36,103 nt of DNA from Agromyces sp. Its GTDB lineage: Bacteria; Actinomycetota; Actinomycetes; Actinomycetales; Microbacteriaceae. How positions within the stretch are numbered: the stretch's first letter is position 1; each line of letters starts with the position of its first letter. The DNA lies in assembly GCA_031178045.1 (NCBI GenBank), contig JAPSJT010000010.1:1-36103 (forward strand), read 5' to 3'. The position numbers and the translations under genes are program-made. The notes under the pieces are model-generated. The model saw only the letters and a list, made by a program, of their open reading frames with translations, searched no databases and was not told where the DNA came from. Positions 28,679-36,103 of this stretch are shown one piece after another.

Positions 28679-30547
28679 TCAGGCTTCGAGCGTCTCAGAA
28701 AGTTCGAGCCAGCGCGTCTCGAGCTCGGCGACGGATGCCTCGAGCGCACGCAGCTCATCGCCGAGCGCGCCGAGTCCGACGTAGTCGCCCTGATCGTGGC
28801 GTGCCATCCGCTCGTGCAGCGTCGCGATCTCGGCCGTGAGCTTCTCGAGCCGCCGGTCGATGGCGGAGAGCTCCTTCTCGGCGGTGCGACGCGCCGCGCC
28901 GGTGAGCGTCGCCTCGCCCGACGCCGCCGCGGCGGAGCCGGGAGCGGCGGCCTCGGAGGCGAGCCGGGCCGAGGCATCGGCGGCCGCCCCGGCCGAGGTC
29001 CGACGCAGCTCGAGGTACTGCTCCACGCCGCGCGGCAGGTCGCGGAGGTGTCCGTCGATGATCGCGAGCTGCCGGTCGGTGACGCGCTCGATGAGGTACC
29101 GGTCGTGGGAGACGACGAGCAGGGTGCCCGGCCACGAGTCCAGCAGGTCCTCGATCGCGGCGAGCATGTCGGTGTCGAGGTCGTTCGTCGGCTCATCGAG
29201 GATGAGCACGTTCGGTTCGCTGAGCAGGATGAGCAGCAGCTGCAGTCGCCGCTTCTGCCCGCCCGAGAGGTTCTTCACGGGCGTCGAGAGCTGCGCATTC
29301 GTGAAGCCGAGCCGCTCGAGCAGCTGCCCGGGCGTCATCTCCCTGCCACCGACCTCGTACGAGGTCCGCTGCTCCGCGACGACGGCGCTGACGCGTTCGT
29401 CGGCCCACTCCGCGAGCTCGGCGAGCTCCTGGCTGAGCGTCGCGATCTTCACCGTCTTGCCGCGCTTCACGCGTCCGGTGGTGGGTTGCACGGCGCCCGT
29501 GACGAGGCCGAGGAGCGTCGACTTGCCGGCGCCGTTCACCCCGAGGATGCCGGTGCGCTCCCCCGGCGCGATGCGCCATTCGAGCTCGTGCAGCACGGTC
29601 TTCGTCGAAGGCGCCCCGGGCGGGGCATCCGCCGCCGCTCCGTGCCCCGGCTGCACCGGGTACACGACCGACACGTCGAGCAGGTCGACGACGTCCTTGC
29701 CGAGCCGCGAGACCGCGAGCCGGTTGAGCTCCACCGGGTTGCGCACCGGCGGCTCGTTCTCGATGAGCTGGTTCGCGGCCTCGATGCGGAACTTCGGCTT
29801 CGACGTGCGGGCGGGCGCGCCTCGGCGGAGCCACGCGAGCTCCTTGCGCATGAGGTTCTGCCGCTTCGTCTCGGATGCCGCGGCCATGCGGTCGCGCTCC
29901 ACGCGCTGCAGCACGTACGCGGCGTAGCCGCCCTCGAAGGGCTCGACGATCCCGTCGTGCACCTCCCACGTGCCGGTGCACACCTCGTCGAGGAACCAGC
30001 GGTCGTGGGTCACGACGACGAGCGCACCGGCATCCGCCGGCCACCGCGTCTTCAGGTGCCCGGCGAGCCAGGCGATGCCCTCGACGTCGAGATGGTTCGT
30101 CGGCTCGTCGAGGAAGACCACGTCCCAGTCGCCGACGAGGAGCGCCGCGAGCCCGACCCGGCGGCGCTGGCCGCCCGAGAGGCTGGCGATCTGCGCGTGC
30201 CACGGCACGTCGGCGAGCAGGCCAGCGATCACGTCGCGCACCTTCGCGTCCCCCGCCCAGACGTGCTCTTCGATGCCGCCCACGACCGACTCGGCGACGG
30301 TCTTGCCCGGATCCACGACATCGGCCTGGTCGAGCATCCCGATGCGGATGCCGCGGCGTCGGGTGACGCGACCGGCGTCGGGCTCGAGGCGGCCCGCGAG
30401 CAGCTTCAGGAGCGTCGACTTCCCGTCGCCGTTGCGGCCGACGACGCCGATGCGATCGCCCTCGTCGATGCCGAGGGTGACCTCGTCGAAGACGGTGCGC
30501 GTCGGGAACTCGAGGTGCAGGCGCTCGGCGCCGAGGAGGTGTGCCAT
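28679..30547 (-). CDS. ABC-F family ATPase (ribosome-associated type)
   Basis: Two ABC domains: VVGRNGDGKSTLLKLLAG and ILGVNGAGKSTLLGLVTG; signatures SLSGGQRRRVGLAALL and NLSGGQKRRLQLLLIL; FLDEPTNHLD / LDEPTNDLD; no TM. Confidence 0.94.
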   Translation of the reverse strand: MAHLLGAERLHLEFPTRTVFDEVTLGIDEGDRIGVVGRNGDGKSTLLKLLAGRLEPDAGRVTRRRGIRIGMLDQADVVDPGKTVAESVVGGIEEHVWAGDAKVRDVIAGLLADVPWHAQIASLSGGQRRRVGLAALLVGDWDVVFLDEPTNHLDVEGIAWLAGHLKTRWPADAGALVVVTHDRWFLDEVCTGTWEVHDGIVEPFEGGYAAYVLQRVERDRMAAASETKRQNLMRKELAWLRRGAPARTSKPKFRIEAANQLIENEPPVRNPVELNRLAVSRLGKDVVDLLDVSVVYPVQPGHGAAADAPPGAPSTKTVLHELEWRIAPGERTGILGVNGAGKSTLLGLVTGAVQPTTGRVKRGKTVKIATLSQELAELAEWADERVSAVVAEQRTSYEVGGREMTPGQLLERLGFTNAQLSTPVKNLSGGQKRRLQLLLILLSEPNVLILDEPTNDLDTDMLAAIEDLLDSWPGTLLVVSHDRYLIERVTDRQLAIIDGHLRDLPRGVEQYLELRRTSAGAAADASARLASEAAAPGSAAAASGEATLTGAARRTAEKELSAIDRRLEKLTAEIATLHERMARHDQGDYVGLGALGDELRALEASVAELETRWLELSETLEA

Positions 30548-30599
30548 GTCCCGACGAGCCTAGCCGCCGCGACCTGGACGCGAGCCCGAGCGCGGCGCC

Positions 30600-31532
30600 T
30601 CAGCGCGTGAGGACGCGGGCGCCGTGCACCGGCCCGTGCGCGTGCACCGCGTTGAGGCGCGCCGCGGAGAGCGCGATCTGGAGCTCGAGCGCCGAGTCGG
30701 CGTCCTCGGCGAGGAACGCCACGGTCGGGCCCGATCCCGAGACGAGCCCGGCGAGCGCCCCGTGCGCCTCGCCGAGCTCGAGGATGCCGCCGAGGCCGGG
30801 TGCGAGCCCGAGTGCCGCCTCCTGCAGGTCGTTGTGCAGGGCGGCGGCGAGGCGGTGGGCGTCACCCGCCCGGAGCGCCTGCAGCACCGTCGCGTCGACG
30901 ACGGGCGCGACCCCCGCCGACGCCAGCCGCATCGTCTCCTCGCGCCGACGGTCGAGCTCGCGGTACACGGCCGGCGTCGAGAGGCCGAACTCCGCCACCG
31001 CGAGCACCCAGTGGAACGAGCCCGTCGCGAGTGCGGGGCTCAGCCGATCACCGCGGCCCGTGCCGATCGCCGTGCCGCCCGTGAGCGCGAACGGCACGTC
31101 GGCACCGAGCTTCGCCGCGAGCGCGTGCAACTCCTCCTTGCCGAGCGCCGTGCCCCACATCGCGTCGCACGCGACGAGCGTCGCCGCCGCATCGGCCGAG
31201 CCGCCGCCCATGCCGCCCGCGATGGGCACGTGCTTCTCGATCTCGAGGTGCACGCCCCCGGGGACGCCGACGGTGCGGGCGAGCAGCTTCGCCGCGCGCA
31301 GCGCGAGGTTCGAGGCATCCGTCGGCAGGGCGGAGGTGTCGATCGGGCCGGTGAACGACACGCTGAACTCGTCGTCGGGCCACGCTCGCACGTCTTCGTA
31401 GAGCGAGACGGCCTGATAGGCCGTGGCGACGTCGTGATAGCCGTCGTTCTGCACGTCGCCGACGCGCAGGAAGACGTTGATCTTGCCGGGCGCTCGAACG
31501 TGTACCGACTCGTCCGTCGCCGCGATCGTCAT
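30600..31532 (-). CDS. ispE: 4-diphosphocytidyl-2-C-methyl-D-erythritol kinase
   Basis: [60 protein letters not shown] kinase motifs. Confidence 0.95.
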   Translation of the reverse strand: MTIAATDESVHVRAPGKINVFLRVGDVQNDGYHDVATAYQAVSLYEDVRAWPDDEFSVSFTGPIDTSALPTDASNLALRAAKLLARTVGVPGGVHLEIEKHVPIAGGMGGGSADAAATLVACDAMWGTALGKEELHALAAKLGADVPFALTGGTAIGTGRGDRLSPALATGSFHWVLAVAEFGLSTPAVYRELDRRREETMRLASAGVAPVVDATVLQALRAGDAHRLAAALHNDLQEAALGLAPGLGGILELGEAHGALAGLVSGSGPTVAFLAEDADSALELQIALSAARLNAVHAHGPVHGARVLTR

Positions 31533-31568
31533 GCGTCCACGCTATCCCACGGCGCTCGGACGGCCCGG

Positions 31569-32111
31569 TCAGCCGACCGCCTGCAGCCAGGCCCGCATCC
31601 GGGTCTTCGCGTCGGCCAGCCGCGAGCCGTCGTGCATGCGCCCCCACGTGAGTGCGATCGACGAGCGACCCTCACCGACGGGGCCGGCCGAGGCGAGCAC
31701 GAACTCGCCGCCGTCGAGCGGGAAGCGGGCGGTGGGATGCTTCGCCGTGAGGTTGAGCGCGAGCGGCTCGACCTCGAGCTCGGTCGTCACGATCTCCGCG
31801 AGTGCTCGGAGCGCATCCGCAGTGCCGAGCGGGACGGTGCGCGAGACGCTCGCCTCGAACGTGCCGTCCTGGCGCTGGCCCGGCTCGCGGATGCCGCGTG
31901 CCTGCTCGAACGCGACGGTGATGTTCTGGGACCACCAGGCGTCGACCCCGTGCTCGGCGACGAGCCACGAGGCGATCCGCTGATGCGGCCACTCGGCGGC
32001 GCCGTTCTGGTCGAGGAGGGCGAACCACTCATCCCGGCCCCGGCCGGTGGCGGCGTGGACGGAGTCGTCGCCGACACCGTCGGCCGACGCTCCCACGGGC
32101 GTCTCGCTCAT
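31569..32111 (-). CDS. DUF4287-like domain protein with degenerate C-terminal domain
   Basis: TGRGRDEWFALLDQNGAAEWPHQRIASWLVAEHGVDAWWSQNITVAFEQARGIREPGQRQDGTFEASVSRTVPLG. Confidence 0.7.
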   Translation of the reverse strand: MSETPVGASADGVGDDSVHAATGRGRDEWFALLDQNGAAEWPHQRIASWLVAEHGVDAWWSQNITVAFEQARGIREPGQRQDGTFEASVSRTVPLGTADALRALAEIVTTELEVEPLALNLTAKHPTARFPLDGGEFVLASAGPVGEGRSSIALTWGRMHDGSRLADAKTRMRAWLQAVG

Positions 32112-32117
32112 GCGACC

Positions 32118-32123
32118 ACGCTA
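32118..32123 (-). promoter_or_regulatory. Predicted -10 box (TAGCGT) of DUF4287-like gene, overlapping the rsmA stop codon
   Basis: TAGCGT-GGTCGC-ATG; the TAG is also the rsmA stop (32121-32123). Confidence 0.5.
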
Positions 32124-33047
32124 GCGCGCGAGGTCGCCCGATGTCTCGGATGGATTGGACCCGGGTGCCGCTCCGGCAGCGCGAGCGATGCGGAGGAAGT
32201 CGCCGACCGTGAGCTGCTCGCCACGCGCCTGCGGGTCGACTCCAGCGGCCTCGAGTACCGCCGTCGCGCTCGCCGAGCTGCCGCCGAGCACCGTCGCGAG
32301 CGCCTGCCGCAGCATCTTGCGGCGCTGCTGGAACGCCGCGTCGACGATCGCGAACGTCGCGACACGCTCGGCCTCGCTGCCCGGGGCATCCGCGCGCTCG
32401 AACCCGACGAGCACCGAATCGACGTTCGGCACCGGCCAGAAGACCATGCGCGAGACATGGCCGGCGGTTCGCCATCGGCCGTACCAGGCCGCCTTCACGC
32501 TCGGTGCACCGTAGACCTTCGAGCCGGGATCGGCCGCGAGTCGGTGCCCGACCTCGGCCTGCACCATGACGATCCCCGACTGCAGCGTCGGGAAGTGCTC
32601 GAGCAGGTGCAGCAGCACCGGCACCGAGATGTTGTACGGGAGGTTCGCGACGAGACGCACGGGTTCGCCCGGCAACCGGGTCACCCGGAGGGCGTCATCC
32701 TGCACGACCGTGAGCGAGGTGCCCGGCTGCATGATGCGCACGGTGTGCGGCAACTGCTCGGCGAGTCGGCGATCGATCTCGACGGCGATGACGGATGCCC
32801 CGGCCTCGAGCAGCCCGAGGGTCAGCGATCCGAGTCCGGGCCCGATCTCGAGCACCGTCTCGCCCGCTGCGACGCCCGCGGTCTGCACGATCCGGCGCAC
32901 GGTGTTGCCGTCGTGCACGAAGTTCTGGCCGAGCTTCTTCGTGGGCGTGACGTCGAGCAGCTCGGCGAGGTCGCGGATCTCGGCGGGCCCGAGCAGACGC
33001 GGCACCACGGCGCCGGCCGACTCGGCCTCATGTCGGTGCGCGTTCAC
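32121..33047 (-). CDS. rsmA: 16S rRNA (adenine(1518)-N(6)/adenine(1519)-N(6))-dimethyltransferase
   Basis: PTKKLGQNFVHDGNTVRRIVQTAGVAAGETVLEIGPGLGSLTLGLLE, LVANLPYNISVPVLLHLLE. Confidence 0.96.
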   Translation of the reverse strand: MNAHRHEAESAGAVVPRLLGPAEIRDLAELLDVTPTKKLGQNFVHDGNTVRRIVQTAGVAAGETVLEIGPGLGSLTLGLLEAGASVIAVEIDRRLAEQLPHTVRIMQPGTSLTVVQDDALRVTRLPGEPVRLVANLPYNISVPVLLHLLEHFPTLQSGIVMVQAEVGHRLAADPGSKVYGAPSVKAAWYGRWRTAGHVSRMVFWPVPNVDSVLVGFERADAPGSEAERVATFAIVDAAFQQRRKMLRQALATVLGGSSASATAVLEAAGVDPQARGEQLTVGDFLRIARAAGAAPGSNPSETSGDLAR

Positions 33048-33062
33048 ACCGCACCGTCGCGT

Positions 33063-33965
33063 TCAGTCCCCCGCACGGGCTTCATCATCCCACGCACCGT
33101 AGACCCGACGCGTGTTCGACGCGAGTTGCGCGCACAGTTCGTCGAGATCCGCGTCGAGCACCTCGGCCATGAACCGCACCGTGTGCGGGACGAGGTAGGG
33201 CGCGTTCGGGCGGCCGCGCAGCGGCACGGGCGTGAGGTACGGGGCGTCCGTCTCGACGAGGATGCGGTCGCGGGGCGCGACCCTCAGGGCCTCACGGAGG
33301 TTCTCGGCGTTTTTGAACGTCAGGTTGCCGGCGAACGAGAGGTACCACCCTGCGTCGCCCGCGAGGCGGGCGAGGTCGGCGCCGCCCGAGAAGCAGTGGA
33401 ACACGGTGCGATCGGGAGCGCCCACCCGCCGGAGCGTCGCGACGACGTCGTCATGCGCCTCACGGTCGTGGATCTGCAGGGCGACGCCGTGCCGCTTCGC
33501 GATGTCGATGTGCGCCTCGAACGAGCGGAACTGCGCCCCACGGCCGGCCTCACCGGTGCGATAGAAGTCGAGCCCCGTCTCGCCGACGGCGCGCACCCGC
33601 GGCTGCGCGGCGAGCTCGTCGATGACGGCGAGGGCGTCGTCGAGGCCGCCGGATGCCTCGAGCTCGGGCGCCTCGTTCGGGTGCAGCGCCACCGCCGCGA
33701 GCAGACGGGGCTCCCGCGCCGCCGCCTCGGCCGACCAGCGGCTCGTGACGACGTCGGTGCCGACCTGCACGGCGCCCGCGATGCCGACGGATGCCGCTCG
33801 CTCGAGGTGCTCGTGCACGTCGAGCGGGAGGGCGCCGTCGGCGATCTCGAGATGCGTGTGGTTGTCGTAGACGGGTACGGCGAGCGGCTCGGGCTGTGGC
33901 GGGTACTCGACGGGACGGCCGCCGTCGGCGCGGGTGCGCAGGTGCTCGGGCGAGGCGTTCGTCAC
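33063..33965 (-). CDS. TatD family hydrolase
   Basis: VYDNHTHLEI, VAVGETGLDFYRTG-type motif (RAVGETGLDFYR), QIHDREAHDDV, FHCFSGG, ILVETDAPYLTPVPLRGRPNAPYLVPHTVRFMAEV. Confidence 0.94.
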   Translation of the reverse strand: MTNASPEHLRTRADGGRPVEYPPQPEPLAVPVYDNHTHLEIADGALPLDVHEHLERAASVGIAGAVQVGTDVVTSRWSAEAAAREPRLLAAVALHPNEAPELEASGGLDDALAVIDELAAQPRVRAVGETGLDFYRTGEAGRGAQFRSFEAHIDIAKRHGVALQIHDREAHDDVVATLRRVGAPDRTVFHCFSGGADLARLAGDAGWYLSFAGNLTFKNAENLREALRVAPRDRILVETDAPYLTPVPLRGRPNAPYLVPHTVRFMAEVLDADLDELCAQLASNTRRVYGAWDDEARAGD

Positions 33966-33972
33966 GCCGCGA

Positions 33973-35532
33973 TCACTCCGCGACCTCGATGCGCGGGAAG
34001 AGCGCCTCGAGCGGGGAGACGCGCTCGCCGAGGGTCCACTCGTTCGCCCGGTCGATGCGCTGCTCCTGCACGGTGCCGGGGGCGCCGAGCGCGGTCCAGA
34101 GCTTCGCGGTCGCCTTCGGCAGCACCGGCGAGAGCAGCACGGCGAGGGTGCCGAGTCCGTGGTACGCGGTGGCGAGCACCGTCTCGAGCCGGGCGCGCTG
34201 GTGCGGGTCCTTGGCGAGCGTCCACGGCTCCTCGACCGTGAGGTACCCGTTCAGCGCGTCGACGAGCTCCCACGTCGCCGCGATGGCGTCGTGCACGGCG
34301 AGTCGTTCGACGGCCGCCCACGAGGCATCCGTCGCACGCTGCTCGATCGACGCGATCTCATGGTCGGCGGCCGAGAGTTCGGCGGCGGCCGGCACGACGC
34401 CCCCGCAGTAGCGCGTGATCATCGCGACGACGCGCGAGGCGAGGTTGCCGAAGCCGTTCGCGAGCTCGGCCTGGTAACGGGCGGCGAGATCCTCCCACGA
34501 GAACGAGCCGTCCTGCCCGAAGTTGATCGCCGAGAGGAAGTAGTACCGGAACGCATCGGAGCCGAACGTCTCGGTGATCTGCTCGGGCGCGATGCCCGTG
34601 AGCTTCGATTTCGACATCTTCTCGCCGCCGACGAGCAGCCAGCCGTGCGCGAACACGCCGCGCGGCACGTCGACGCCCGCCGCCATGAGCATGGCCGGCC
34701 AGATGACGGCGTGGAAACGCAGGATGTCCTTGCCGATGATGTGCTGGGCCGGCCAGCGGCGGGTGAACTCGGCGTCGTCCTGCCCGTAGCCGACGGCGGT
34801 GATGTAGTTCAGCAGGGCGTCGAACCAGACATAGACGACGTGCGAGTCGTCCCACGGCACCTTCACGCCCCAGTCGAACGTCGATCGCGAGATCGAGAGA
34901 TCGGCGAGCCCCGAACGCACGAACGACAGCACCTCGTTGCGCGCCGACTCGGGCTGGACGAAGTCGGGGCGCTCCTCGTAGAGCGCGAGCAGCTGCTCGG
35001 CGAAGGCGCTCATGCGGAAGAAGTAGTTCTTCTCGTGCAGGAGCTCCACGGGCTTCGAGTGGATGGCGCAGACGAGCTGACCCTCGTACTCGCCTTCGCC
35101 CGGAAGCAGCTCGGACTGCTGCTTGTACTCCTCGCAGCCGACGCAGTAGTAGCCCTCGTACTCCCCCGTGTAGATGTGGCCGTCGTCGTAGAGCTTCTGC
35201 AGGAACTTCTGCACGTTCGTCTCGTGCCGGTCCTCGGTGGTGCGGATGAAGTCGTCGTTCGCGATGTCGACCGTCTCGAGCAGCGGGACCCACGCCTCGG
35301 CGACGAGCTTGTCGGCCCATTCCTTCGGCGTGACGCCGTTGGCGGTCGCCGTGCGGAGGATCTTCTGGCCGTGCTCGTCGGTGCCGGTGAGCATCCACGT
35401 GTCGTCGCCCGCCTGCCGGTGCCACCGTGCGAGCACGTCGGTGGCCACCTCGGTGTACGCGTGACCGATGTGGGGCACGTCGTTGACATAGAAGATGGGC
35501 GTGGTGACAGAGAACGAGGAGGCGTCGGCCAT
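33973..35532 (-). CDS. metG: Methionine--tRNA ligase
   Basis: TTPIFYVNDVPHIGHAYTEVATDVLARWHRQ (HIGH), GWLLVGGEKMSKSKLTGI (KMSKS). Confidence 0.97.
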   Translation of the reverse strand: MADASSFSVTTPIFYVNDVPHIGHAYTEVATDVLARWHRQAGDDTWMLTGTDEHGQKILRTATANGVTPKEWADKLVAEAWVPLLETVDIANDDFIRTTEDRHETNVQKFLQKLYDDGHIYTGEYEGYYCVGCEEYKQQSELLPGEGEYEGQLVCAIHSKPVELLHEKNYFFRMSAFAEQLLALYEERPDFVQPESARNEVLSFVRSGLADLSISRSTFDWGVKVPWDDSHVVYVWFDALLNYITAVGYGQDDAEFTRRWPAQHIIGKDILRFHAVIWPAMLMAAGVDVPRGVFAHGWLLVGGEKMSKSKLTGIAPEQITETFGSDAFRYYFLSAINFGQDGSFSWEDLAARYQAELANGFGNLASRVVAMITRYCGGVVPAAAELSAADHEIASIEQRATDASWAAVERLAVHDAIAATWELVDALNGYLTVEEPWTLAKDPHQRARLETVLATAYHGLGTLAVLLSPVLPKATAKLWTALGAPGTVQEQRIDRANEWTLGERVSPLEALFPRIEVAE

Positions 35533-35539
35533 AGGTGCA

Positions 35540-35545
35540 ATCCTA
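35540..35545 (-). promoter_or_regulatory. Predicted -10 box (TAGGAT) for leaderless metG mRNA
   Basis: TAGGAT-TGCACCT-ATG, 7-nt spacing. Confidence 0.5.
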
Positions 35546-35574
35546 TGGGCGAGCGGATGCCCCTCCGGCCCGGG

Positions 35575-36103
35575 TTACACGCCCCGCTCGCGCTCCGCGC
35601 GCTCCTCGCGATGGCGGCGGCGAACGCTTCCGTCGCCGATCGCGGGCGGCACCGCCTCCTCGACGTCGAGATGGTCGTGCGGCGTCGGCACGCCGAGCGT
35701 GACGTCCTGTTCCTTGAGTTCGGGTTCACGCACGTGCTGGCCCGGATACTCGACGATTCGCAGGCCGAGCACGATCTTGCCCGGCGCCTCGCGCTTGTCG
35801 AGCGCGCGGTACGCGTCGGCGACCTCATCGAGGGGGAAGACGTCGGCGATCGGCAGGCGGATCCGGCGGGCGGCGGCGAGCGAGGCCACGCGGCCGAGCG
35901 CCACGACGTCGCCCGCCGACGCCCGCACGGCGTCGTGCTCGTCGACCGCGTCCCAGTCGAGCAGGGTCAGCACCCGGGACGGGGGCACGCCGAGCTCCTC
36001 GGCCGAACCGGTCTCCCCGCCGAGGAAGTCGAGGAAGGCGGTCACGGGGTCGCTCGTGAGGGCGCGAACGCGATCGGCGAGCCGCGGCCCGTACTCGGTC
36101 GGG
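35575..36103 (-). CDS. Zinc-type/quinone-reductase-like NADP-dependent oxidoreductase, C-terminal part, runs off the window
   Basis: VTAFLDFLGG...RVLTLLDWDAVDEHDAVRASAGDVVALGRVASLAAARRIRLPIADVFPLDEVADAYRALDKREAPGKIVLGL; MDR C-terminal pattern followed by a charged tail. Confidence 0.7.
   Translation of the reverse strand, partial: PTEYGPRLADRVRALTSDPVTAFLDFLGGETGSAEELGVPPSRVLTLLDWDAVDEHDAVRASAGDVVALGRVASLAAARRIRLPIADVFPLDEVADAYRALDKREAPGKIVLGLRIVEYPGQHVREPELKEQDVTLGVPTPHDHLDVEEAVPPAIGDGSVRRRHREERAERERGV

Noticed and set aside
28497-28680. SAM riboswitch upstream of metQ
   Set aside because: No recognisable SAM-I/II/IV core by eye; reported only as an unclassified structured leader.
30624-34241. 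1205-aa plus-strand ORF across ispE, DUF4287-like gene, rsmA and tatD
   Set aside because: Low-complexity antisense frame spanning several well-supported minus-strand genes.

Overview
High-GC actinobacterial chromosome segment, most likely Microbacteriaceae (inferred from gene content and order; not verified by search). Gene density is high and the content is almost entirely housekeeping. Main loci: eno-ftsB-DUF501-S8 protease-NDH-like operon, hisS, an ABC exporter pair, mazG, lysE-type exporter, nhaA, mfd, RNase H, rplY-pth, gntK/gnd, fadD-like ligase, tRNA-Gln(UUG)-glmU-prs, a MarR regulator, metQ-metN-metI, an ABC-F ATPase, ispE, a DUF4287-like gene, rsmA, tatD and metG. I see no CRISPR array, rRNA, transposase, integrase or recognisable defence island, and I do not claim a complete new system. 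The interesting signals lie in regulatory architecture and genome signature: (1) many start codons sit exactly 6-7 nt after a TAGNNT -10 box (predicted leaderless mRNAs), in two places with an upstream stop codon forming part of a TAGNNT box; (2) the glmU ATG begins 1 nt after a tRNA-Gln that lacks encoded CCA, so tRNA 3' processing would itself create a near-leaderless glmU mRNA; (3) mutually exclusive hairpins between rplY and pth; (4) a cUUCGg hairpin between metQ and metN; (5) dyads in the metQ and gntK/gnd promoter regions; (6) a truncated DUF202 (YidH-like) remnant coupled by TGATG to a small membrane protein; (7) a strongly over-represented GGCATCCG/CGGATGCC octamer used in both strands and several reading frames. 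Counts were made by eye and are approximate.
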